A model generated the notes under the pieces. That model ran no database searches and had not been told where the DNA came from. It saw only the letters and a program-made list of their open reading frames with translations. Positions 1 to 8,931 of a stretch of DNA of 64,000 nucleotides are shown here, one piece after another. The position numbers and the translations under genes were made by a program. Numbering within the stretch: position 1 is the first letter of the stretch; each line of letters opens with the position of its first letter. Source of the DNA: JACCYI01 sp963828075 (GTDB lineage Bacteria > Actinomycetota > Thermoleophilia > Solirubrobacterales > Solirubrobacteraceae); NCBI GenBank assembly GCA_963828075.1, contig CAWHDH010000017.1:1268702-1332701 (forward strand). The letters run 5' to 3'.

Positions 1-1
1 C

Positions 2-676
2 GTCGCAGCCGGCGGCGCTGCCTTCCAGGCGTGCGTGCTGCGGCGCGCCCCGACCGCCGACGTCTTCACCATCGTGATGATCACGATCGGCCTGAGCATC
101 CTGCTCACGGTCGGGATCTCCGCGGCGTTCGGCGACAACCAGCGCCTGCTCGGCGATCCGTGGGGTGCGTCGGCGACCCACGTGGGCGGCGTCACAGTCA
201 CCTGGGTGAAGCTGTGGGGGATCGCCGCCGCGCTGGCGATCCTGGTCGCGTTCTTCGTCTTCGACCGCCGCTCGCGCTACGGGCTGGCGATGCGCGCGAC
301 GGCGTCCGACGAGGAGGCCGCCCTCGCCGTCGGCGTGCCGGCCGCCCGCGTCCACGCGCTGGGCTGGGCGATCGCCGGCGCCGTCGCGACCGTCGGCGGG
401 CTGTTCCTCGCCGGCTTCCCGAACGCGCCGAACACGAGCCTCGGCGACGTCGGCCTGCGGGCGTTCCCGGCCGTCGTCCTCGGTGGACTGGGCTCACCGG
501 TCGGCGCGGTGGTCGGCGGGCTCATCATCGGCGTCGTCCAGACGCTGACCGCCGGCTACGCCCCAGACTGGACCGGGGCGAACTTCTACGCCGTCGCGCC
601 ATACATCGTGATGATCGCCGTCCTGCTCGTGAAGCCCTACGGGCTCTTCGGGCAGCCGCCGGTGGAGCGGCTGTGA
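2..676 (+). CDS. livH: Branched-chain amino acid ABC transporter permease, LivH type (5' end outside window)
   Basis: This is the C-terminal part of an inner-membrane permease that, with LivM, forms the channel of a LIV-type amino acid importer. The reading frame is open from the first bases of the window, so the true start lies upstream. Visible are several hydrophobic segments and the loop FDRRSRYGLAMRATASDEEA, which matches the cytoplasmic coupling loop of this family (small-residue-rich 'RAxAxDxEAA'). It ends LVKPYGLFGQ, the usual LivH C-terminus. Its stop overlaps the start of the next gene (GTGA), indicating translational coupling. The substrate is inferred from family and from the downstream acyl-CoA genes. 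Confidence 0.9.
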   Translation, partial: VAAGGAAFQACVLRRAPTADVFTIVMITIGLSILLTVGISAAFGDNQRLLGDPWGASATHVGGVTVTWVKLWGIAAALAILVAFFVFDRRSRYGLAMRATASDEEAALAVGVPAARVHALGWAIAGAVATVGGLFLAGFPNAPNTSLGDVGLRAFPAVVLGGLGSPVGAVVGGLIIGVVQTLTAGYAPDWTGANFYAVAPYIVMIAVLLVKPYGLFGQPPVERL

Positions 677-2352
677 GCGCCGTCGCCTCCCGACTCGGCT
701 GGCCGGCCCTCATCGCCGTCGGCGTGCTGCTGCCGTTCGCCCTGAACGCGTCGCAGCTCTCGACCGCGACGTTCATCCTCATCGCCACGATCGGCGCCGT
801 CGGCCTGAACGTGCTGACCGGCTACACCGGGCAGATCTCACTCGGCCACGCGTTCTTCCTCGCGGTCGGCGCCTACACCGCGGCGGTGCTCGGCGCCGGC
901 GGAGCGAGCGCGCTGCTCTGGATCCCGGCGGCCGGCCTGGCCGCGGCGCTGTGCGGCGCGCTGATCGGGCCGACGGCGCTGCGGCTGCGGGGCCTGCACC
1001 TCGCGGTGGTGACGATCGGCCTGGTCTTCATCGGCCAGCACGTGCTGTTCAACGCGCCGGGCGTGTCCGGCGGTCCGGCCGGGCGGACCTTCCCGTCGGT
1101 CGTGCTCGGGCCGTTCGACTTCTCGCCGGGCCAGGAGCTGCGCGTCGGCGCCGTCACCTTCGACCGCGACGGCCTCTACTACTACCTCGCGCTGGCGCTC
1201 GTCGTCGTGGCCATGGCGTTCGTGGCGAACCTCATGCGCAGCCGCGCAGGGCGCGCGATGCAGGCGGTGCGCGAGCGCGAGACGGCGGCGGCGCTGATGG
1301 GCGTCAGCCTCGCCCGCACGAAGGTCGCGGCGTCCACGATCTCGGCGCTGCTGGCCGGGATCGCCGGAGCGCTCTCCCAGCCGCAGCCGCACGTCGAGGC
1401 GTTCAACCAGATCTCCAAGGACATCGCCATCCTGAGCTCGTTCGGCAGCCCGACGACGAAGGCGATCCAGCCGATGCTCGGGCAGCAGAAGCTCGTGACG
1501 CTGCCGCTGTCGTGGGACTCGGCGTGGGCGAAGGACCCCGTGCTGGCCCCCGTCGGCACCCCCTACTCGATCGACGTCGCGAACGCGATCGACTGCGTCA
1601 TCAACGAGCGCGGTGAGAAGGACGCGAAGTTCGGGATCGTCTACCAGAACGACGAGTACGGCCAGGACGGCCTGCGCGGCTACGAGGCGGCGCTGAAGGA
1701 GTACGGCTTCGACGACGTGGCGCGGACGACCTACAAGGTCGGCGACACGGAGTTCACGAGCCAGGTGCAGAAGCTCAAGAACGCCGGGGCCCAGTACGTG
1801 ATCGTCACGTCGCTGCCGTCGTCGGCCGGCCCGATCGTCGGCACCGGGGCGTCGCTCGGCTACAACCCGAAGTGGATCCTGCAGGGGCCGGCGTGGATCG
1901 AGTTCCTGATGACCAAGGACGGCACCGCCGACGGCGCGCCGACGCCCGTCGCCAAGGCGCTCGAGCGCAACGCCTGGGTCGTGCAGATCGCCTCGACGTG
2001 GGGCGACGACACCAAGCCGGGCATGAAGCAGTTCCTCGCCGACGCCCAGGCGCACGCGCCCAAGCAGGTGCCCGACCCGTACTTCATCTACGGCTACGTC
2101 CAGGGCCGGGTCCAGCAGGCGATCCTCGAGAAGGCGATCGCGTCGAAGGACCTGACGCGCCAGGGCATCTACAACGCCAAGCTCAGCATCGGCGAGATCG
2201 ACGTCGGCGGGCTCGTGCCGCCGGTCCGGTACTCCAAGGACCTGGTGCCGAGCTCGCGGGAGACCCAGCTCGCGCAGGTCGACCGCAAGGCCGACGGCTT
2301 CCTCAAGCCGCTTGCCCAGCCGTTCCAGGGCGAGGCCGCCGCGGGGCTGTGA
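673..2352 (+). CDS. In-frame chimera: N-terminal LivM permease joined to C-terminal LivK-type binding protein
   Basis: A single 559-codon frame starts at GTG 673, overlapping livH. Residues 1 to about 236 are a LivM permease, with several membrane segments, the NVLTGYTGQISLGHAFF signature and the RAGRAMQAVRERETAAALMG loop. Near nucleotide 1380, just after the segment AGIAGAL, the sequence switches without a stop to the interior of a periplasmic branched-chain amino acid binding protein (Peripla_BP_6), from about VEAFNQISKDIAILSSFG to the end. LivM lacks roughly its last 90-100 residues. The binding protein lacks its signal peptide and first lobe, about 100 residues or more. A protein with cytoplasm-facing permease helices running straight into half a binding protein is unlikely to work. 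The likeliest origin is a deletion joining two neighbouring genes, real or from assembly. Which fragments are present is clear; the cause is inference. Confidence 0.75.
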   Translation: MSAVASRLGWPALIAVGVLLPFALNASQLSTATFILIATIGAVGLNVLTGYTGQISLGHAFFLAVGAYTAAVLGAGGASALLWIPAAGLAAALCGALIGPTALRLRGLHLAVVTIGLVFIGQHVLFNAPGVSGGPAGRTFPSVVLGPFDFSPGQELRVGAVTFDRDGLYYYLALALVVVAMAFVANLMRSRAGRAMQAVRERETAAALMGVSLARTKVAASTISALLAGIAGALSQPQPHVEAFNQISKDIAILSSFGSPTTKAIQPMLGQQKLVTLPLSWDSAWAKDPVLAPVGTPYSIDVANAIDCVINERGEKDAKFGIVYQNDEYGQDGLRGYEAALKEYGFDDVARTTYKVGDTEFTSQVQKLKNAGAQYVIVTSLPSSAGPIVGTGASLGYNPKWILQGPAWIEFLMTKDGTADGAPTPVAKALERNAWVVQIASTWGDDTKPGMKQFLADAQAHAPKQVPDPYFIYGYVQGRVQQAILEKAIASKDLTRQGIYNAKLSIGEIDVGGLVPPVRYSKDLVPSSRETQLAQVDRKADGFLKPLAQPFQGEAAAGL

Positions 2353-3929
2353 TGAGCCACGCCCCGCTCACGCCGCTGCGCTTCCTGGAGCGCTCCGCGG
2401 CGGTCCACCCGGACAGGATCGCGATCGTGGACGGCGGGCGCCGGCTGTCGTACCGGGAGCTCGCGCTCGAGGCGACGCGGATGGCGAGAGCCCTCCGCGC
2501 CGATGGCCTCGAGCGCGGCGACCGCGTCGCCTACCTGTGCCCGAACACCGCGGAGCTGCTGATCGCGCACTTCGCCGTCCCGCTGGCCGGCGGTGTGCTC
2601 GTGGCCATCAACACCCGCCTCGCGCCCGAGGAGATCCGCGCCATCTGCGACCACTCGGGGGCGCGGGTGCTGGTGGTCGACGCCGCGCTGACCGGCTCCG
2701 TGGAGCCGGTCGCGGGCGCCCTGGCGTCGGTGGAGCGGATCGTCGTCGCCGGCGACGACGATCCGCCCCTCGGTTGTTCGTACGCCGCGTTCGTCGCCGG
2801 CGCCGGGGAAGACCCGCTGCCGTGGACCGTCGAGGACGAGCTCGACACGATCGCGATCAACTACACCTCGGGCACCACGGGCCGGCCGAAGGGCGTCATG
2901 TACACCCACCGCGGCGCGTACCTCAACGCGCTCGGGGAGGTCCTGCACTCCGAGCACACCCAGCGGTCGGTGTACCTGTGGACGCTGCCGATGTTCCACT
3001 GCAACGGGTGGTGCACGACGTGGGGGGTGACCGCCGTCGGCGGGCGGCACGTCTGCCTGCGGGCGGTGCGGCCCGACCGGATCTGGGAGCTGCTCGAGTC
3101 CGAGTCGGTCACCCACCTCAACGGCGCCCCGACGGTGCTCACCAGCATCGCCATGGCGCCAGAGGCGCACCGGCTCGCGCACCCACTGATCGTCACCACC
3201 GCGGGCGCCCCCCCGAGCCCGAAGACGATCACGCAGCTCGAGCGCCTCGGCGCGCGGGTGGTCCACGTCTACGGGCTGACCGAGACCTACGGCCCCTACG
3301 CCGTCTGCGAGTACCAGGACGGCTGGCTCGACCTCGATGTCGAGGTGCGGGCGCGGCTGCTGGCCCGCCAGGGCGTCGGCATGATCCAGGCCGACGCGCT
3401 GCGGGTGGTCGACGAGCGGCTGCGCGACGTCCCGGCCGACGGCCGCAGCATCGGCGAGATCGTGATGCGCGGCAACGGGGTGATGGCCGGGTACTTCCGC
3501 GACCCGGACGCCACCGCGGACGCGATGCGCGGCGGCTGGTTCCACTCCGGCGATCTCGGCGTCATGCATCCCGACGGGTACGTCGAGCTGCGCGACCGCG
3601 CCAAGGACATCGTCATCTCGGGCGGCGAGAACATCTCGACGGTCGAGGTCGAGCAGGCGCTCGTCGACCACGAGGCCGTGCTGGAGGCGGCCGTCGTGGG
3701 CGTCCCCGACCCCCATTGGGGAGAGCGCCCGAAGGCGTTCGTCGTGCTGGTCCCGGGCGAGGAGGCCGGCGAGCACGAGCTCATCGACCACGTTCGCTCG
3801 CGCATCGCGCGCTACAAGGCGCCGAGTGCCGTCGAGTTCCTCGACGCGCTGCCCAAGACCTCCACCGGCAAGGTCCAGAAGTTCGCGCTGCGCGAGCGCG
3901 CCCGCGGCCCCGTGGGTGCCCGGGCATGA
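2352..3929 (+). CDS. AMP-forming acyl-CoA ligase (medium/fatty acid type)
   Basis: This 525-residue ANL-superfamily enzyme activates a carboxylic acid to its acyl-CoA through an acyl-adenylate in the cytoplasm. The P-loop motif YTSGTTGRPKGV is near residue 173, and PMFHCNGW near 215 is typical of the AlkK/medium-chain fatty acid ligase branch. The A8 region SGDLGVMHPDGY leads to RDRAKDIVISGGENIS near 400-420, and the C-terminal catalytic lysine lies in PKTSTGKVQK. Length is normal. Its ATG shares a base with the preceding TGA, and its stop overlaps the next ATG (ATGA), so it lies in an operon with the dehydrogenase that follows. Context suggests branched or short/medium acyl substrates; the exact substrate cannot be read. 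Confidence 0.9.
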   Translation: MSHAPLTPLRFLERSAAVHPDRIAIVDGGRRLSYRELALEATRMARALRADGLERGDRVAYLCPNTAELLIAHFAVPLAGGVLVAINTRLAPEEIRAICDHSGARVLVVDAALTGSVEPVAGALASVERIVVAGDDDPPLGCSYAAFVAGAGEDPLPWTVEDELDTIAINYTSGTTGRPKGVMYTHRGAYLNALGEVLHSEHTQRSVYLWTLPMFHCNGWCTTWGVTAVGGRHVCLRAVRPDRIWELLESESVTHLNGAPTVLTSIAMAPEAHRLAHPLIVTTAGAPPSPKTITQLERLGARVVHVYGLTETYGPYAVCEYQDGWLDLDVEVRARLLARQGVGMIQADALRVVDERLRDVPADGRSIGEIVMRGNGVMAGYFRDPDATADAMRGGWFHSGDLGVMHPDGYVELRDRAKDIVISGGENISTVEVEQALVDHEAVLEAAVVGVPDPHWGERPKAFVVLVPGEEAGEHELIDHVRSRIARYKAPSAVEFLDALPKTSTGKVQKFALRERARGPVGARA

Positions 3930-5081
3930 GCCTCGTCTCGGAGCCCGTGCAGCTGCAGTACGACCTCTCGGCCGAGCAGGTCGCGGTCCGGGACATGGTC
4001 CGCGCGATGGTCCGCGAGCGGGTGGCGCCGCGCGCGGCCGAGATCGACGCCACGGCGTCCTACCCATGGGACATCCGGCGGCTGTTCGCCGAGCACGACC
4101 TGTTCGCGCTGCCGTTCGGCGAGGCCTACGGCGGGACGGGCACCGGGACGCTGACGCTCAACCTCGCGGTCGAGGAGATCGCCAAGGGGTGCGCGACCAG
4201 CGCGCTGATGCTCGCCGTGCACGAGCTCGGGACGCTGCCGAGCAAGCTGTTCGGCACCGCCGAGCAGAAGGAGCGCCTGCTCCCGCGGTGCGCGTCCGGC
4301 GAGTGGACGCCGGCGTTCGCGCTGAGCGAGCCCGACGCCGGGTCCGATCCCGGCGGCATGCGCACGACCGCCGTCCGGCACGGCGACGAGTGGGTGCTCA
4401 ACGGCGAGAAGTGCTGGATCACCAACGCGTCGATCGCCGACTTCTACGTCGTCTTCGCGATCACCGACCGCGAGGCGCGCCGGAGCACGGCGTTCATCGT
4501 CGAGAGCGACCGCCCGGGGCTGTCGGTCGGGCGGCTCGAGCACAAGCTCGGCATCCGCGGGTCGCCGACCGGGTCGCCCGCGCTCGCGGACGTCGTGGTC
4601 CCCCCCGCCAACGTCATCGGCGAGGTCGGACAGGGCCTCTCGGTCGCGCTCGCCACGCTCGACCACTCGCGCGCGTGCATCGCGGCCCAGGCCGTCGGCA
4701 TCGCGCAGGGCGCCACCGACTACGCCGCCGGCTACGCCCGCGAGCGCCGGCAGTTCGGCCGGGCGATCAACGAGTTCCAGGCGATCCAGATCAAGCTCGC
4801 CGACATGGAGACGCGCACCGCCGCGGCCCGCGAGCTGCTGTACCGCGCCTGCACCAAGCTCGACCGCGGCGACGCCGACAAGGGCAAGTACTCGGCCATG
4901 GCCAAGCTGTTCGCCGCCGACACCGCGATGTCGGTCCGTCGACGCCGTCCAGGTGCTCGGCGGCTACGGCTATGTGAGCGACTACCCGGTCGAGCGGATG
5001 CTGCGCGACGCCAAGGTGACCCAGATCTACGAGGGCACCCAGGAGGTGCAGCGGCTCGTCATCGCGCGTGCGCTCAGGTGA
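3926..5081 (+). pseudogene. Acyl-CoA dehydrogenase with a frameshift near 4935
   Basis: This is an FAD-dependent acyl-CoA dehydrogenase of about 385 residues once one frameshift is corrected. The first frame reads normally through WITNASIADFYVVFA (FAD region) and the family signature YARERRQFGRAINEFQAIQ. After AADTAMSV at about 4935 the frame changes. The remaining domain continues in the +1 frame as DAVQVLGGYGY, DYPVERMLRDAK and QIYEGTQEVQR, stopping at 5081. The catalytic glutamate of this family is in that YEGT segment, so as written the protein would lack it. One extra base or two missing bases would explain the shift. The conserved downstream sequence argues for a recent mutation or a sequencing error. 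Isovaleryl-/short-chain acyl-CoA is a plausible substrate by context only. Confidence 0.85.
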
Positions 5082-5234
5082 GCCCGATCACCGACAGGAT
5101 GTTGCCGGCGGGGGTCATGCCCGTCTGACCAGCGCTTGACCGCAAACTCATCGGTGACGCCTCTCGTGAGCGGGGACCGCTGAATTCCCCTGCGACTCCT
5201 GGTTTGTACCGGTCAACGACCGAGAGGAGTCGCC

Positions 5235-6467
5235 ATGAAGGCGAATCGGACATCGAACCCGACCTGGATCCTGGCGCTGACGTCGGTGGCGTCGCTGATG
5301 GTGGCGCTCGACACGCTGGTGGTGTCGACCGCGCTGACGACGATCAGGAACGACCTGTCCGCCTCGGTCGAGGAGCTCGAGTGGACGGTCAACGCGTACA
5401 ACCTGAGCCTCGCCGTCATGCTGCTGCCGGCGGCGGCGCTCGGCGACCGCTTCGGGCGACGGCGACTCTTCGCGGGCGGACTCGGGCTGTTCGTGACGAC
5501 CTCGGCCGGGTGCGCGCTCGCGCCCGACGTGGACTGGCTGATCGCCGCGAGGGCCGTCCAGGGCGTCGGCGCCGCGCTGGTGATCTCGCTGGCGCTCGCG
5601 ATCGTGAGCGCGGCCTTCGCGCCCGAACGGCGCGGGACCGCGATCGGGATCCTCGAAGGCGTGACCGGCCTGGCGACGATCGGCGGTCCGATGATCGGCG
5701 GGGCCGTCGCCGAAGGGCTGTCCTGGGAGTGGATCTTCTGGGTCAACGTCCCGATCGGTCTGGTCGCGCTGCCGCTCGTCCTCGCCCGCGTCGAGGAGAC
5801 GTTCGGTGCCGACACGACGATCGACGTCCGCGGCTTCGCGCTCGTGAGCGCCGGGGCGCTCGGTGTCGTGTGGGCGCTCGTGCGCGGCAACTCCGCCGGT
5901 TGGGACAGCCCCGAGGTCATCGTGACGCTGGCGGTCGGCGGGCTCCTGCTCGCGGCGTTCGTCGCGTGGGAGCTGCACGCGCGGGAGCCGATGCTGCCGA
6001 TGCGGTTCTTCCGCTCCCGCGGGTTCTCGGGCGGCAACGCGGCGACGTTCTTCCTCTTCGCCTCGCTGTTCGGCGCGGTGTTCTTCTTCGCGCAGTTCCT
6101 GCAGACGGGGCTTGGCTACGGGCCCTTCGACGCCGGCCTGCGGCTCGTGCCCTGGACCGCCACCCTGTTCGTCGTCGCGCCGCTCGCCGGCCTGCTGGCC
6201 GACCGGATCGGCGAGCGGCCGCTGATCGTGGGCGGCATGGCGCTCCAGGGCGCGGGCCTCGCCTGGATCGCGGTGATCGCCGACGGCGTTTTCGGGATCG
6301 CCGTCGCCGTCGCGGTGTTCGCCGGCGCCGGCGGCTACGCGTCGGCCCAGGCGTTCACGGACGGCTTCGCCGCCGCCGTCGGCGCGGGGGCGGCGCTGTC
6401 GGTCGCGGGGGCGATCGCCGGCCTGGCGATCCCCCGCCGGTCCGGAGGTCAGTCGCTCGCCGGGTGA
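5235..6467 (+). CDS. MFS drug/proton antiporter, DHA2 family, apparently missing an internal segment
   Basis: This is a major-facilitator efflux protein of 410 residues. The ATG follows GAGAGGAG with good spacing. Diagnostic parts are the TM1 region SLMVALDTLVVSTALTTI, the ALGDRFGRRRLF loop (motif A) and WEWIFWVNVPIG. It closely parallels the intact 475-residue relative at 55392; both share PMLPMRFFRSRGF and YGPF(D/E)AGLR. Compared with that relative, about 52 residues are absent between IAVIADG and VFGIAVAVAVF (near nucleotide 6285), removing about one to two helices and a conserved loop (SANAVLRSVRPKEAGQASG in the relative). The reading frame is kept. Such a protein probably does not fold as a normal transporter, so this is either a real deletion or an assembly collapse. 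The 3' end overlaps the convergent aacS gene by 19 bases. Confidence 0.8.
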   Translation: MKANRTSNPTWILALTSVASLMVALDTLVVSTALTTIRNDLSASVEELEWTVNAYNLSLAVMLLPAAALGDRFGRRRLFAGGLGLFVTTSAGCALAPDVDWLIAARAVQGVGAALVISLALAIVSAAFAPERRGTAIGILEGVTGLATIGGPMIGGAVAEGLSWEWIFWVNVPIGLVALPLVLARVEETFGADTTIDVRGFALVSAGALGVVWALVRGNSAGWDSPEVIVTLAVGGLLLAAFVAWELHAREPMLPMRFFRSRGFSGGNAATFFLFASLFGAVFFFAQFLQTGLGYGPFDAGLRLVPWTATLFVVAPLAGLLADRIGERPLIVGGMALQGAGLAWIAVIADGVFGIAVAVAVFAGAGGYASAQAFTDGFAAAVGAGAALSVAGAIAGLAIPRRSGGQSLAG

Positions 6468-8410
6468 GCCAGCTCGACGAACGGCTCGAGCGAGCGCGGG
6501 TTGGCCAGCGAATCCGCGCTGGCGACATCCTCGGGCCGCGCGCCGCCGAGGATGCGCTTGACCGGCACCTCGAGCACCTTGCCCGACAGCGTGCGCGGCA
6601 CCTCGGCGATCGCGCGGACGTCTGACGGGACGTGGCGCGGCGAGCAGTCCTCCCGGATGCGGGTGCGGATCCGGGCGACCAGCTCGTCGTCGAGCGCCGC
6701 GCCCTCGCGGAGCACGACGAACAGCGGCATCCAGTTCTCCTCGCCGGGCCGCGGGACGTCGACCACCAGCGCGTCGACGACCTCGTCGACCGCGAGCACC
6801 GCCCGGTAGATCTCACTCGTCCCCATGCGGATGCCGCCGCGGTTGATCGTCGAATCCGAGCGGCCGTAGATGATCGCGGTGCCGCGCGAGGTGATCTCGA
6901 TCCAGTCGCCGTGGCGCCAGACGCCCTCGTAGGTGGAGAAGTACGAGTCGCGGTAACGCTCGCCGCTGTCGTCGCCCCACAGGAACAGCGGCATCGACGG
7001 CAGCGGCTCGGTGATCACCAGCTCGCCGACCTGGTCGACGACCTCATTGCCCGCCTCGTCGAAGGCGGCGACCGCCGCGCCGAGCGCGCGGGCCTGCAAC
7101 TCGCCGCGGTAGACGGGCAGCAGCGGCACACCGCCGACGAACGCGCTGCAGACGTCGGTCCCGCCGCTGGTGGAGAACAGCCAGGTGTCGCGCCCGACAT
7201 GCTCATAGACCCACTCGAAGCCCTCGGGCGCCAGCGGCGAGCCTGTCGAACCCACCGCGCGCAGCGCGCTGAGGTCGCGGCCGTGCGCCGGCTCGACCCC
7301 GGCCTTCATGCACGAGGCGATGTAGCTCGCGCTCGTCCCGAAGCACGTCATCCGCGTCTCGGCGGCGAAGTCCCACAGGACGTCCATGGTCGGGTACGCC
7401 GGGTTGCCGTCGTAGAGCAGGATCGTCGCCTCGGTGAGCAGCCCCGAGACCAGGAAGTTCCACATCATCCAGCCGGTCGTGGTGAACCAGAAGATGCGGT
7501 CGCCGGCCTGCGCGTCGACGTGCAGGTGGAGCTTCTTGAGATGCTCGAGCAGGATCCCGCCCTGGCCCTGAACGATCGCCTTGGGCAGGCCCGTCGTGCC
7601 GCTCGAGTACAGGACCCACAGCGGGTGGTCGAACGGGACGGATTCGAAGATGAGCTCGGCGCCCTTCCCCGCGGCGAGCAGTGCGTCCCAGCTCGTCCAG
7701 CCGTCGCGCAATCGCCCGTCCGCCAGGTACGGCAGCACGACGGTCGCCTTGAGCGACGGCATCTCCGCGGCGAGTGCGGCGACCGTTTCGGTGCGGTCGA
7801 AGCGCTTGCCGTTGTAGGAGTAGCCGTCGACGGCGAGCAGCACGGTCGGCTCGATCTGGGCGAAGCGGTCGACGACGCTGCGGATGCCGAAGTCCGGCGA
7901 GCAGCTCGACCACACCGCGCCGATGCTCGAGACGGCCAGGAACGCGGCGATCGCCTCTTCGATGTTCGGCAGGTAGGCGACCACGCGATCGCCGCGGCCG
8001 ACCCCGAGCGACCGCAGCCCGCCGGCGATCGCCGCCACCTGCGCGCGCAGCTCGCCCCACGTCACCTCGTGGCGGTCGCGCAGCTCGGACGCGGCGATCA
8101 TCGCGATCGCGTCGTCGGGCTTGCCGCGGAAGACATGCTCGGCGTAGTTGACCTCGGCGCCCTCGAACCAGCGGGCGCCCGGCATCGTCCGGTCCGCGAG
8201 CACCTGCGCGTACGGCGTCGGCGAGCGGACCTCGAAGAAGTCCCAGATCGAGGCCCAGAACGCGTCCACGTCCTGCGTCGACCAGCGCCACAGCTCGTGG
8301 TAGCCGTCGAAGGCCAGGCCGCGCTCTGCGGCCAGCCAGCGCTCATAGCGGGTCATCGTCGCGCGCTCGACCAGCTCGTCGGGCGGCTCCCACAGCGGCG
8401 TCGGCTCCAT
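6449..8410 (-). CDS. Acetoacetyl-CoA synthetase (acetoacetate-CoA ligase)
   Basis: This 653-residue acetyl-CoA-synthetase-like enzyme converts acetoacetate, ATP and CoA to acetoacetyl-CoA. The start was placed at the ATG giving MEPTPLWEPP, because the N-terminal ACAS-type domain (FWASIWDFFEV, MPGARWFEGAEVNYAEHVF) follows at once. The AMP-binding loop YSSGTTGLPKAIVQGQGG lies near residue 270. STINRGGIRMGTSEIYR and the terminal TLSGKVLEVPVKR with the catalytic lysine are all intact. With the HMG-CoA lyase at 14653, which releases acetoacetate, it would return ketone-body carbon to the acetyl-CoA pool, as in leucine catabolism. It is transcribed divergently from the small gene at 8482. Confidence 0.92.
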   Translation of the reverse strand: MEPTPLWEPPDELVERATMTRYERWLAAERGLAFDGYHELWRWSTQDVDAFWASIWDFFEVRSPTPYAQVLADRTMPGARWFEGAEVNYAEHVFRGKPDDAIAMIAASELRDRHEVTWGELRAQVAAIAGGLRSLGVGRGDRVVAYLPNIEEAIAAFLAVSSIGAVWSSCSPDFGIRSVVDRFAQIEPTVLLAVDGYSYNGKRFDRTETVAALAAEMPSLKATVVLPYLADGRLRDGWTSWDALLAAGKGAELIFESVPFDHPLWVLYSSGTTGLPKAIVQGQGGILLEHLKKLHLHVDAQAGDRIFWFTTTGWMMWNFLVSGLLTEATILLYDGNPAYPTMDVLWDFAAETRMTCFGTSASYIASCMKAGVEPAHGRDLSALRAVGSTGSPLAPEGFEWVYEHVGRDTWLFSTSGGTDVCSAFVGGVPLLPVYRGELQARALGAAVAAFDEAGNEVVDQVGELVITEPLPSMPLFLWGDDSGERYRDSYFSTYEGVWRHGDWIEITSRGTAIIYGRSDSTINRGGIRMGTSEIYRAVLAVDEVVDALVVDVPRPGEENWMPLFVVLREGAALDDELVARIRTRIREDCSPRHVPSDVRAIAEVPRTLSGKVLEVPVKRILGGARPEDVASADSLANPRSLEPFVELAHPASD

Positions 8411-8481
8411 ACGGGGCGATTCTAGGCGCGTTCGTGCCGCTCCTGATTGTGGTCCGGCCACACCGGGGAAGGGTGCTCGGA

Positions 8482-8931
8482 ATGGCAGACGAACCCAAGC
8501 CCGATCCGATGGACGTCGACGAGGTGCTGCACCGCCTCAACGAGGCCCTCGCCCTCCAGCAGCGCTCGATCCTGCAATTCATGGCCGCCTCGGGGTCGAT
8601 GTTCGGCCTGGATGTCCAGGGCGTCACCGACCGGCTGTGGCTGTTCGCGCAAGCTGAGCTCGTCGAGACCAAGCTGCTCGTGGAGAAGATCTGCGCGCTC
8701 GGCGGCGACCCGACCACCGAGGTCCGCGGCCTGACCTGGGACCCGGACCCGCACACCGCGATCGCGGCGCTCATCGAGGCGGAGGACGAGACCATCTCCT
8801 GCCTGCACCAGGTGATCCCGCCATCCGGCCAGGAACCGCGCTCCGAGGCACTCGAGCACCTCATGGAGCACCTGATCATGCGCAAGCAGAACCAGGTCGA
8901 CTGGATGCGGCGTGCTATGAGAACCCCGTGA
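8482..8931 (+). CDS. Small ferritin-like four-helix protein, function unknown
   Basis: This 149-residue protein starts at ATG 8482 (MADEPKPDPMDVDEV), preceded by a GGGAAGGG ribosome-binding stretch; an in-frame ATG 48 bases upstream exists but lacks this signal. The pattern LNEALALQQRSILQFM, then AELVETKLLVEKICALGGDP, is that of the ferritin/bacterioferritin-like helical bundle, where the 'LGG.P' loop follows helix B. Most iron-ligand positions of true bacterioferritins are not conserved here: Q replaces E in the first helix and the E..H pair is missing. Iron storage is therefore doubtful. It overlaps the following VOC gene by four bases (GTGA), so the two are co-translated. Confidence 0.6.
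   Translation: MADEPKPDPMDVDEVLHRLNEALALQQRSILQFMAASGSMFGLDVQGVTDRLWLFAQAELVETKLLVEKICALGGDPTTEVRGLTWDPDPHTAIAALIEAEDETISCLHQVIPPSGQEPRSEALEHLMEHLIMRKQNQVDWMRRAMRTP

Noticed and set aside
31..670. Long overlapping frame upstream of LivM in the same phase
   Set aside because: It is an arginine-rich shadow of livH; the true LivM start is the GTG overlapping the livH stop.
5075..5140. Short leftward peptide ending GMTPAGNILSVIGLT, like the C-terminus of a VOC protein
   Set aside because: Only about 20 residues remain, with a stop just upstream and no start or ribosome-binding site; possibly a gene remnant but too short to annotate.
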